NCBI GenBank assembly: GCA_902797195.1
Contig: CADBRY010000079.1
Coordinates: forward strand, 1 to 6,574
Reading direction: 5' to 3'
Origin: an uncultured Eubacteriales bacterium
GTDB taxonomy: Bacteria; Bacillota; Clostridia; Peptostreptococcales; Anaerovoracaceae
DNA: 6,574 bases
Part shown: positions 1 to 5,387 of the stretch, in pieces
How the letters are laid out: every line of letters begins with the position of its first letter
How positions within the stretch are numbered: the stretch's first letter is position 1
Program-made: the position numbers and the translations under genes
Notes under the pieces: model-generated
Told to the model about the DNA's origin: nothing
The model's database searches: none
What the model saw: only the letters and a program-made list of their open reading frames with translations

Positions 1-480
1 CAATCATATGATATATTATCCCGAAAGTGCAGTACATGTCAACCAGATAATAATAAATCGCTGATCAGAGCGTCAGCCCCTGGCCCACGCCGGATCTCGA
101 GTGTAAATAATTATTCTTAAGAGGTCCGTTGACATTTTAAGGCTCTGAAAACCATGGAAATCGTTGCTTTTGCGAGAAATTTTAGGCGCAAAATGTAAAC
201 AGCAAATCATATCCATTTCGTGGACACTATTTTTGCTGATTTTTATGTCAATGCCGCTGGAGAAAAAATTCATTTACATTTTGGAGGGCAAAATCCCCTT
301 CCGGAGCATGGAAAGGCAACGGTTTTGTGTCAACAAGCTCTTCAAAAGCAGAAGTTTACACTGGAAGCTGTGCCGCGGCCACCCCGCTCATGTGCCGCAG
401 CCAACCAAACATCCAAGTTACCATCTGTAATCATCAATAAATCCATACTCAGAAAATTACAAAATAGTCCCACAAATACG
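1..480. other. A+T-rich region with no supported gene
   Basis: By hand count bases 1-540 are about 40% G+C, clearly lower than the genes that follow. Several short open frames exist (for example GTG 220 to TAA 528, and a 39-codon frame open from the left edge to TAA 118-120), but none has a ribosome binding site or a protein sequence I recognise. The edge frame could be the tail of an upstream gene, but it has no recognisable motif. I checked by eye for T-box, purine riboswitch, tRNA and tmRNA signatures and saw none. The stretch contains an inverted repeat at 164-205 and ends in the promoter of the next gene. It may be ordinary intergenic DNA or a decayed gene; the sequence alone does not decide. 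Confidence 0.5.
164..205 (+). repeat. Two-part inverted repeat, possible RNA hairpin
   Basis: TTTTGCG (168-174) is perfectly complementary to CGCAAAA (187-193) across a 12-base loop. Just outside it, TTGC (164-167) pairs with GCAA (202-205), leaving an eight-base bulge on the 3' side. No T-run follows, so it is not an intrinsic terminator. It could be an operator or a structured RNA, or chance in A+T-rich DNA. No function is assigned. Confidence 0.3.
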
Positions 481-488
481 GCTGGAAG

Positions 489-497
489 TGTTATAAT
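489..497 (+). promoter_or_regulatory. Extended -10 promoter for the DivIVA-like gene
   Basis: TGT followed by a perfect TATAAT (492-497) forms an extended -10 element of the housekeeping sigma-factor type. The -35 position (around 468-473, TCCCAC) matches TTGACA poorly, which is usual when a TGn extension is present. Transcription would start near 504, giving a leader of about 47 bases before the ATG at 551. The ribosome binding site AAGAGG (539-544) lies six bases before that ATG. Confidence 0.6.
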
Positions 498-550
498 ACA
501 ACAGAATATGGAATTGCAAAGTTGTTAAATTATTTATTAAGAGGTTCAAT

Positions 551-1744
551 ATGGATACCAACGTATTAGCAGAACAGAGACGCGAAACTGTAATCAACCT
601 TCTCAAGGGGATGAAGATCAAGAAGACCGATGGGGACGGATTCGACAAAGATGATGTGTATCTTTGCATGCAGCAGCTTTGCGATGTGTATGAGAAAAAC
701 ATCGACGATCTGACCACCAGCTATGAGGAGCAGATGGCTGAGCTTCAGGACAAATACCAGAAATACGATGAGAATAATGATCTGTATATCAGCCTCATCA
801 TGGAAGCGAAGAAAAGCAGCAACGAGATCATAACCAAGGCTAAGGCGGAGGTAGATGAGATCCTGGCCAACGGCAAAAAAGAAATTGCCAAGCAGGAAGA
901 GGAGCTTGAGCAGCTCAGAAAATCTGCTGAGCAGGAGAAGATGGAGCTGCAGGCCGCCAGTGAAAAGGCAAGAGCTGACGCGGAAAAAGAAAAGGCGGCT
1001 ATTGCCGAAGAGGTCAACGCTGAGAGAGACCGCGCCGTGGAAACCAAGGCGACATACAAGAGACGCCTTGAGGCCATGGAAAAAGAATTCGATGAGATCA
1101 AAACAAATATACTGCGTACTGCAGGAAAGATAGATGGACTTAAGGCTCAGATGAATGAGCAGGAAGAATCACCTGACTGGATCGTCAAGGATACCATTGG
1201 CAGAGTTGACGAACCGGAAGCAGACATAGCTGTGGAAGATGCAGTCGAGGTGGATATTCCTCCGGTCCTGGAAGTCGAGCCGGTTGCCGCACCTGAGGCA
1301 GAGGCTCCCGCAGAAAGTGCAACGGATGAAGCCCGCGTGGAGAGCTTTTCCTTTGACGACCTGGTAGCCAAACTGCAGAACGATGAGTTCGCAGCGGATG
1401 CTCCTTCACAGGAAGCTCCACAGGCTGCGGAAATAGATCTGCCGGACATGGCGGATGAGCCGGCAATCGAGATTCCGGCGGCCCCGGCAGCAGAGCCGGC
1501 AATCGAGATCCCGGCAGCGGCAGCAGAGCCGGCAATCGACATCCCGGCAGCCCCGGCGGCAGAGCCGGCGATTGAGATCACGGCGGAGCCTGCACCAGCT
1601 CCCGAAGAGGTAGGCCTCAGCGATCTTGACGGACTGGCAGGAGAGGAGCTTGAGATCCAGCTCCCCGAAGTGGATCTGCCTGAAGAGGAGACTCCAATAG
1701 AGGAAATCTCCTTTGAGGGACTTGAGGAACTGTTTAAAGAATAA
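551..1744 (+). CDS. DivIVA-like coiled-coil protein with acidic Pro/Ala-rich repeat tail
   Basis: The 397-residue product has three parts. Residues 1-54 carry FDKDDVYLCMQQL (31-43), which resembles the YDEDEVNEFL stretch of DivIVA/GpsB N-termini, but the Phe-Arg membrane-insertion pair of Bacillus DivIVA is not evident. Residues about 50-206 are a charged coiled coil; LYISLIMEAKKSSNEI (78-93) resembles the second DivIVA coiled-coil region. Residues 207-397 are acidic and rich in Glu, Pro and Ala, probably disordered, with tandem EPAIEIP repeats at 303-349 and a closing ISFEGLEELF (386-395). DivIVA proteins scaffold division or pole machinery at curved membrane and are usually shorter (about 160-250 residues). 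There is no signal peptide or membrane segment, so the protein should be cytoplasmic. It has its own promoter and terminator, so it is probably monocistronic. Family placement is by resemblance only; a generic coiled-coil scaffold is the alternative. Confidence 0.7.
   Translation: MDTNVLAEQRRETVINLLKGMKIKKTDGDGFDKDDVYLCMQQLCDVYEKNIDDLTTSYEEQMAELQDKYQKYDENNDLYISLIMEAKKSSNEIITKAKAEVDEILANGKKEIAKQEEELEQLRKSAEQEKMELQAASEKARADAEKEKAAIAEEVNAERDRAVETKATYKRRLEAMEKEFDEIKTNILRTAGKIDGLKAQMNEQEESPDWIVKDTIGRVDEPEADIAVEDAVEVDIPPVLEVEPVAAPEAEAPAESATDEARVESFSFDDLVAKLQNDEFAADAPSQEAPQAAEIDLPDMADEPAIEIPAAPAAEPAIEIPAAAAEPAIDIPAAPAAEPAIEITAEPAPAPEEVGLSDLDGLAGEELEIQLPEVDLPEEETPIEEISFEGLEELFKE
1457..1597 (+). repeat. 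Four tandem 33/36-base in-frame repeats
   Basis: Four consecutive units start at 1457, 1493, 1526 and 1562 (lengths 36, 33, 36 and 36). Each encodes EPAI(E/D)I followed by Pro/Ala residues: EPAIEIPAAPAA, EPAIEIPAAAA, EPAIDIPAAPAA, then a diverged EPAIEITAEPAP. The first three are close at DNA level as well as protein level, beginning GAGCCGGCAATCGA, which points to recent duplication or slippage. Unit lengths are multiples of three, so copy-number change would keep the frame. Confidence 0.9.
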
Positions 1745-1766
1745 TAATAAAAAACGAAGGTTTCAG

Positions 1767-1798
1767 CGCACGGTAGCAGGCAGCTGCCGTGCGTTTTT
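1767..1798 (+). terminator. Intrinsic terminator between the DivIVA-like gene and xpt
   Basis: CGCACGGTAGC (1767-1777) pairs with GCTGCCGTGCG (1783-1793) as an 11-base-pair stem with one T-G wobble and the five-base loop AGGCA, followed by TTTTT (1794-1798). An A-rich run precedes it (1749-1754). It begins 22 bases after the TAA of the DivIVA-like gene and ends three bases before the xpt ribosome binding site, so there is no room for a conventional promoter between it and xpt. It either ends the upstream transcript with some read-through or acts as an attenuator for the downstream genes. Confidence 0.88.
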
Positions 1799-1801
1799 AT
1801 C

Positions 1802-1809
1802 GGAGGAGG
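1802..1809 (+). promoter_or_regulatory. Ribosome binding site fixing the xpt start
   Basis: GGAGGAGG lies nine bases before ATG 1819. The frame is open further upstream to a GTG at 1789, but that codon lies inside the terminator stem and would add the un-Xpt-like residues MRFYRRRRPA. ATG 1819 gives MEDLKKKILEEG, which matches the start of known Xpt proteins. Confidence 0.85.
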
Positions 1810-1818
1810 CGACCGGCA

Positions 1819-2391
1819 ATGGAGGATCTTAAGAAAAAAATACTGGAAGAAGGCACAGCCATCGGCAAGGATATCGTGAAAGTCGACGGTTTTTTAAATC
1901 ATCAGATCGACGCAAGATTCCTTGAGAAGATAGGAAGAGAATTCGCATCCAGATTCAGAGATCTGAAAATAGACAGGATATTGACAGTGGAAGCAAGCGG
2001 GATAGCCATAGCTGTGGGAACGGCACCTTTTATCGGATATCCTCCGGTGGTGTTTGCCAAAAAGGCTGCCCCCAATACCATGAAGGAAGGGTTTTACGAA
2101 GCCCAGGCAAAATCCTTTACAAAGGGAACGGTCTCAAGGCTGATCGTATCCGAAAAATATTTGAATGAAGGGGAGAACGTCCTGATCCTGGACGACTTCC
2201 TTGCATATGGCGAGGCGTCAATGGCACTCGCCGAGATGATAATAAAGTCCGGCGGAAAGGTCGCCGGCATAGGCGCCGTCATAGAAAAATCCTTCCAGGG
2301 TGGAGCGGACAAGCTGAGGGAAAAAGGATACAGAGTTGAGTCCCTCGCCCAGATAGAAAAAATCGAGGACGGCGTCATCACCTTCAAATAA
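1819..2391 (+). CDS. xpt: Xanthine phosphoribosyltransferase
   Basis: Xpt transfers phosphoribose from PRPP to xanthine (and guanine), making XMP or GMP in cytoplasmic purine salvage. The 190-residue product matches the length of the Bacillus subtilis enzyme (194) and resembles it throughout. KVDGFLNHQID is at 21-31, VEASGIA at 57-63, the PRPP-binding loop VLILDDFLAYGEA at 121-133 (with the Asp-Asp pair at 125-126), and IEKSF at 155-159. The start is ATG 1819 because of GGAGGAGG nine bases upstream. Unlike many Bacillota xpt genes it has no purine riboswitch directly in front: only 74 bases separate it from the previous stop, and these are filled by an intrinsic terminator. It lies 14 bases before cysS and probably shares its transcript. 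Confidence 0.95.
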   Translation: MEDLKKKILEEGTAIGKDIVKVDGFLNHQIDARFLEKIGREFASRFRDLKIDRILTVEASGIAIAVGTAPFIGYPPVVFAKKAAPNTMKEGFYEAQAKSFTKGTVSRLIVSEKYLNEGENVLILDDFLAYGEASMALAEMIIKSGGKVAGIGAVIEKSFQGGADKLREKGYRVESLAQIEKIEDGVITFK

Positions 2392-2405
2392 AGAAAGGAA
2401 ATCAG

Positions 2406-3809
2406 ATGAAGATCTACAACACTCTTACAAGAAAAAAAGAGGAACTTAAAACAATAGAGGATGGAAAGGCAAGGATATACGTCTGCGGCCCTACGGTGTA
2501 TAACTTCTTCCACATCGGTAACGCCAGACCATTCGTTGTCTTTGACACACTGCGCAGATACCTGCAGTACAGAGGCGTGCAGGTGAAATTTGTCCAGAAC
2601 TTTACCGACGTTGACGACAAGATAATCAACAAGGCGAAGGAAGAGGGGATCACTGCCCCTGAGGTCAGCGAAAAATACATAGAAGAATACTACAAGGACG
2701 CGGCGGCCTTAAACGTGATGCCGGCGGACGTCCATCCCAAAGTCTCTGAGCACATCCCGGAGATCATAGAATTCGTCAAGACCCTCATCGACAAAGGCTA
2801 CGCCTATGAGAGAAACGGAGACGTGTATTTTTCCACCAGGAAATTCGACGGATACGGCAAGCTTTCCAAGAAGGACATAGACGATCTGGAAGCGGGAGCG
2901 AGGATCGCAATCAATGAAGACAAAGACGATCCGTTGGACTTTGCATTATGGAAGGCCAGAAAAGAGCCGGACGAAATCGCGTGGGAAAGTCCCTGGGGCA
3001 TGGGCAGACCCGGCTGGCACATCGAGTGCTCCGCCATGTCCAAGAAGCACCTTGGTGACACCATCGACATCCACGCCGGCGGCCAGGATCTTCAGTTCCC
3101 TCACCACGAGAACGAGATCGCCCAGTCGGAGTGCTGTAACGGAGTGCCCTTCGCAAACTACTGGATGCACAACGGCTACATAACAATAGACAATCAGAAA
3201 ATGTCCAAGTCAAAGGGCAACTTTTTCACCGTTCGGGACATCCTGAAGGAGTACGACGGGGAGGTCATCAGATTCTTCCTTCTCTCCGGCCACTACAGGA
3301 GCCCCATCAATTTCAGCGACACCCTCATGGAGCAGGCCAAGGCGTCTCTTGGGAGGATGCGCAACGCCAAGTCGACCCTCCGGCACCTGATTGAAAACGG
3401 CATCGATTCAGACATGACCGAAGAAGAAAAGGCAACCCTTGAGGGTTTCGACCGCCATCGTCAGGATTATATAAAGGCAATGGATGACGACCTTAACACA
3501 GCTGACGGAATATCCGCTGTTTTCGAACTGATAACGGATATCAACACGGCTGTGGCAGGGGGAGCCACAAGGCAGTTTGCGGCAAAAGCTTTGGAGATGC
3601 TTACGGAGCTCACCCAGATCCTGGGACTTCTGATCCAGGAAGAGGATGAAGATGATGTGGACGATGAGATCAAGGCACTCATTGAGGAGAGACAGGAAGC
3701 GAGAAAGGCAAAGAATTTTGCCCGGGCCGATGAGATAAGAGATATGCTCAAGGAGAAGGGCATCACTTTGAAAGACACACCTCAGGGAGTCCAGATCATA
3801 AAAGAATGA
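2406..3809 (+). CDS. cysS: Cysteine--tRNA ligase
   Basis: CysS is a class I aminoacyl-tRNA synthetase that attaches cysteine to tRNA-Cys using ATP. At 467 residues it is full length for the family. The catalytic signatures are HIGN (36-39) and KMSKS (265-269). The zinc ligands expected for cysteine selection are present: C27 (in VCGPTVY), C208 (in HIECSAM), H233 and E237 (in FPHHENE). The C-terminal part has the helical anticodon-stem region and ends with the typical FARADEIRDMLKEKGI stretch. AAAGGA (2394-2399) lies six bases before the ATG. The gene follows xpt by 14 bases and precedes mrnC by 12. I see no T-box leader, so any cysteine control must come from further upstream. The cysE gene that adjoins cysS in Bacillus is absent here. 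Confidence 0.97.
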   Translation: MKIYNTLTRKKEELKTIEDGKARIYVCGPTVYNFFHIGNARPFVVFDTLRRYLQYRGVQVKFVQNFTDVDDKIINKAKEEGITAPEVSEKYIEEYYKDAAALNVMPADVHPKVSEHIPEIIEFVKTLIDKGYAYERNGDVYFSTRKFDGYGKLSKKDIDDLEAGARIAINEDKDDPLDFALWKARKEPDEIAWESPWGMGRPGWHIECSAMSKKHLGDTIDIHAGGQDLQFPHHENEIAQSECCNGVPFANYWMHNGYITIDNQKMSKSKGNFFTVRDILKEYDGEVIRFFLLSGHYRSPINFSDTLMEQAKASLGRMRNAKSTLRHLIENGIDSDMTEEEKATLEGFDRHRQDYIKAMDDDLNTADGISAVFELITDINTAVAGGATRQFAAKALEMLTELTQILGLLIQEEDEDDVDDEIKALIEERQEARKAKNFARADEIRDMLKEKGITLKDTPQGVQIIKE

Positions 3810-3810
3810 C

Positions 3811-3815
3811 AGGAG
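3811..3815 (+). promoter_or_regulatory. Ribosome binding site deciding a TTG start for mrnC
   Basis: AGGAG (3811-3815) touches one TTG (3816) and lies six bases before a second in-frame TTG (3822). Only the second has workable spacing. The first in-frame ATG (3849) has no ribosome binding site, and starting there would leave only ten residues before the catalytic Asp. Confidence 0.75.
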
Positions 3816-3821
3816 TTGCCT

Positions 3822-4220
3822 TTGTATAAAAAAAACGAACTGAACAATATGAACACGGCGGCTCTCGCTTACATGGGAGACGCGGTGTATGAGGAATATG
3901 TCCGGCGGCATCTTCTGGATGGGGGAGCCCGCAGAGTGGACAGGATGCAGAGGCTTGCCGCGGGGAATTACGTGAGCGCCAAAGTTCAGTCGGAAATAAT
4001 ACAGAATCTGATGGATGAGATGGGCGAAGAAGAGCGTCAGAGGATCAAACGGTGGCGGAACTACAAGCCCAAAAGCAAACCAAAAAACACCGACACCATC
4101 ACCTATCAGTGGGCCACAGCTTTTGAAGCTCTTGTGGGATATCTGTATTTGAATGAAGACGAGGAGAGGCTCCACTGGCTTATTGAGAGAAGTTTTGAAA
4201 TGATCGACGGGATCGATTGA
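3822..4220 (+). CDS. mrnC: Mini-ribonuclease III
   Basis: Mini-III is a dimeric endoribonuclease made of the RNase III catalytic domain alone; in Bacillus it trims both ends of 23S rRNA precursor. The product is 132 residues with no double-stranded-RNA-binding domain, as expected. The RNase III signature is ALAYMGDAVYEEYVRRHLL (14-32), with the metal-binding Asp at 20. The second catalytic block is YQWATAFEALVGYLYL (95-110), with Glu at 102. RNYKPKSKPKNTD (79-91) matches the basic, flexible loop before it. The start is TTG 3822, chosen by spacing to AGGAG. Codons 3-5 create a run of eight A (3828-3835). It sits between cysS and, three genes later, rlmB, a usual Bacillota neighbourhood that links rRNA processing with rRNA methylation. 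Confidence 0.93.
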   Translation: MYKKNELNNMNTAALAYMGDAVYEEYVRRHLLDGGARRVDRMQRLAAGNYVSAKVQSEIIQNLMDEMGEEERQRIKRWRNYKPKSKPKNTDTITYQWATAFEALVGYLYLNEDEERLHWLIERSFEMIDGID

Positions 4221-4230
4221 ACAGGATCAA

Positions 4231-4464
4231 ATGTCATCAGGAAAGAAAAAACACAAGAAAAAAGTCCGCAACAAGTCCAAGGACTGGTTCATGGACTATT
4301 ACAAGACCGGCCGTGAGTACGACGAGGAAAACCGCCGGAGAAGAGAAGAAGAAGGAACGGCCAGCCCGAAAGGTCTGAAGAATTTGAACGCCTTTGAGGT
4401 GGGCTGCGTGATCGCCATCGTTCTTGGGCTCATAGGCTGCTTCATCAGGTACGTGGTGCTTTAA
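4231..4464 (+). CDS. Small basic protein with one C-terminal membrane segment
   Basis: I do not recognise this 77-residue protein. Residues 4-18 are strongly basic (GKKKHKKKVRNKSKD). Residues 19-50 are charged and hydrophilic, with EENRRRREEE. Residues 55-77 form one hydrophobic segment (EVGCVIAIVLGLIGCFIRYVVL, written here without its first Phe) running to the C-terminus. By the positive-inside rule the basic part should be cytoplasmic, giving a tail-anchored topology. AGGA (4223-4226) lies four bases before the ATG, and the gene starts ten bases after mrnC ends, so the two are probably co-transcribed. The reading frame is intact and its composition matches its neighbours, which supports a real gene. 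A link to RNA or ribosomes is only suggested by the basic region and the neighbours. Confidence 0.75.
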   Translation: MSSGKKKHKKKVRNKSKDWFMDYYKTGREYDEENRRRREEEGTASPKGLKNLNAFEVGCVIAIVLGLIGCFIRYVVL

Positions 4465-4483
4465 GCTGCCGTGAGCAGGCAGC
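4465..4483 (+). repeat. Intergenic hairpin before thyA
   Basis: GCTGCC (4465-4470) pairs perfectly with GGCAGC (4478-4483) across the seven-base loop GTGAGCA, starting right after the stop codon of the small membrane protein. No T-run follows, so it is not a classical terminator. It lies in the longest gap (70 bases) of the gene run and could affect mRNA stability or cause partial polarity before thyA. Confidence 0.5.
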
Positions 4484-4499
4484 CGGCACCTGGGGCTAC

Positions 4500-4548
4500 G
4501 AGCAAAGCGGAAGGCAAAGAAACAAGGAGAAAGAATGAGCAAAGCGGA
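4500..4548 (+). repeat. 12-base direct repeat flanking the thyA ribosome binding site
   Basis: GAGCAAAGCGGA occurs at 4500-4511 and again at 4537-4548. The second copy starts on the G of the thyA ATG and encodes part of MSKAD. The copies are 37 bases apart and enclose AAGGAG (4524-4529). This may be a small duplication at the start of the gene. Confidence 0.6.
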
Positions 4549-5365
4549 TATTTTGTTTGTGGATATGTGCAGGGACATCCTGGACAACGGCTACTCCAGC
4601 GAGGGGCAGACAGTTCGCGCCAGGTGGGAGGACGGAACTCCCGCCCACACAATAAAACAGTTTGGAGTGGTGGGACGGTATGATTTGAGCGAGGAATTCC
4701 CCGCCCTTACTTTGAGACCCACATATATCAAATCGGCGGTCGATGAGATCCTTTGGATATGGCAGAAAAAATCCAATAAGACTGCAGATTTAAAGAGCAG
4801 GATCTGGGATCAGTGGGCCGACGAAAATGGAACCATAGGCAAGGCCTACGGATATCAGATGGGAATAAAGTATCAGTTTCCCTTCGGGGAGATGGATCAG
4901 GTGGACGCGGTGCTTTGGCAGCTGAAGAACACCCCTTACTCCCGCCGGATCCTCACCAGCATGTACAACTTCAGCGACCTGACCCAGATGGGTCTTGAGC
5001 CCTGCGCCTACAGCATGACATTCAACGTGACGGGAGACAGGCTCAATGCGGTTTTGAACCAGCGCTCTCAGGATATACTGACGGCAAACAACTGGAACGT
5101 AGTCCAGTACGCAGTGCTGGTGCACATGCTTGCACAGGTGTCCGGACTCAAACCGGGACAGTTTATCCAGGTCATCGCCGATGCTCATATCTACGACAGG
5201 CACGTGGACATCGTCAGAGAACTGATAGAGCGGCCGCAGTATCCGGCGCCGAAGTTCACACTGAATCCGGACGTCAAAGATTTCTACGAATTTACCACAG
5301 ACGACATACTGATAGAGGATTACGAGGCCAATCCTCAGATAAAGGATATCCCCGTGGCGGTATAG
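4535..5365 (+). CDS. thyA: Thymidylate synthase (folate-dependent, ThyA type)
   Basis: ThyA methylates dUMP to dTMP with methylenetetrahydrofolate and releases dihydrofolate. The 276-residue protein is complete. DGTPAHT is near the N-terminus, the phosphate-binding Arg pair is R137-R138 (YSRRIL), and the catalytic Cys is C157 in LEPCAYSMTFNV. RSQD is at 177-180, the dUMP-contacting Asn is N188 (in NNWNVVQY), HIY is at 218-220, and the protein ends in PVAV. Cys followed by Ala-Tyr instead of the common PCH, and NNWN instead of PFN, place it in a divergent group related to B. subtilis ThyA (PCVYETQW) rather than to the E. coli type. AAGGAG lies five bases before the ATG. The stop is 22 bases before dfrA, whose product recycles its dihydrofolate. 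Confidence 0.95.
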   Translation: MSKADILFVDMCRDILDNGYSSEGQTVRARWEDGTPAHTIKQFGVVGRYDLSEEFPALTLRPTYIKSAVDEILWIWQKKSNKTADLKSRIWDQWADENGTIGKAYGYQMGIKYQFPFGEMDQVDAVLWQLKNTPYSRRILTSMYNFSDLTQMGLEPCAYSMTFNVTGDRLNAVLNQRSQDILTANNWNVVQYAVLVHMLAQVSGLKPGQFIQVIADAHIYDRHVDIVRELIERPQYPAPKFTLNPDVKDFYEFTTDDILIEDYEANPQIKDIPVAV

Positions 5366-5387
5366 CCGGTCACAGAAGGAGAGGCGA

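Noticed and set aside
117..125. TTAAGAGGT repeated at 537-545, as if the ribosome binding site of the DivIVA-like gene were duplicated
   Set aside because: Only nine bases match exactly; the TTG after the first copy reaches a stop after three codons. Probably chance in A+T-rich DNA.
129..157. TTGACA (129-134) as a -35 promoter box
   Set aside because: The -10 position at 16-18 bases reads around CCATGG, with no TATAAT-like match.
73..273. 66-codon - strand frame in the leader region
   Set aside because: No ribosome binding site on that strand and no recognisable sequence.
220..528. 102-codon + frame starting GTG, ending before the DivIVA-like gene
   Set aside because: No ribosome binding site, a rare start, no recognisable protein motif, and the promoter of the next gene lies inside it. 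A decayed gene cannot be ruled out.
1147..1581. Long - strand frames opposite the DivIVA-like gene
   Set aside because: Produced by the repetitive, codon-biased sequence of the real gene; translations are low-complexity Ser/Ala-rich.
1750..1762. PurR-box-like AAAAACGAAGGTT before xpt
   Set aside because: About 10 of 13 positions fit the recalled consensus but the central CC and the following C are missing, and there is no second box in inverted orientation.
3408..4175. 255-codon - strand frame opposite cysS and mrnC
   Set aside because: It crosses two well-supported genes on the other strand and has no recognisable motif.
4471..4683. 70-codon + frame from GTG overlapping thyA
   Set aside because: It has no ribosome binding site and shadows the thyA start in another frame.
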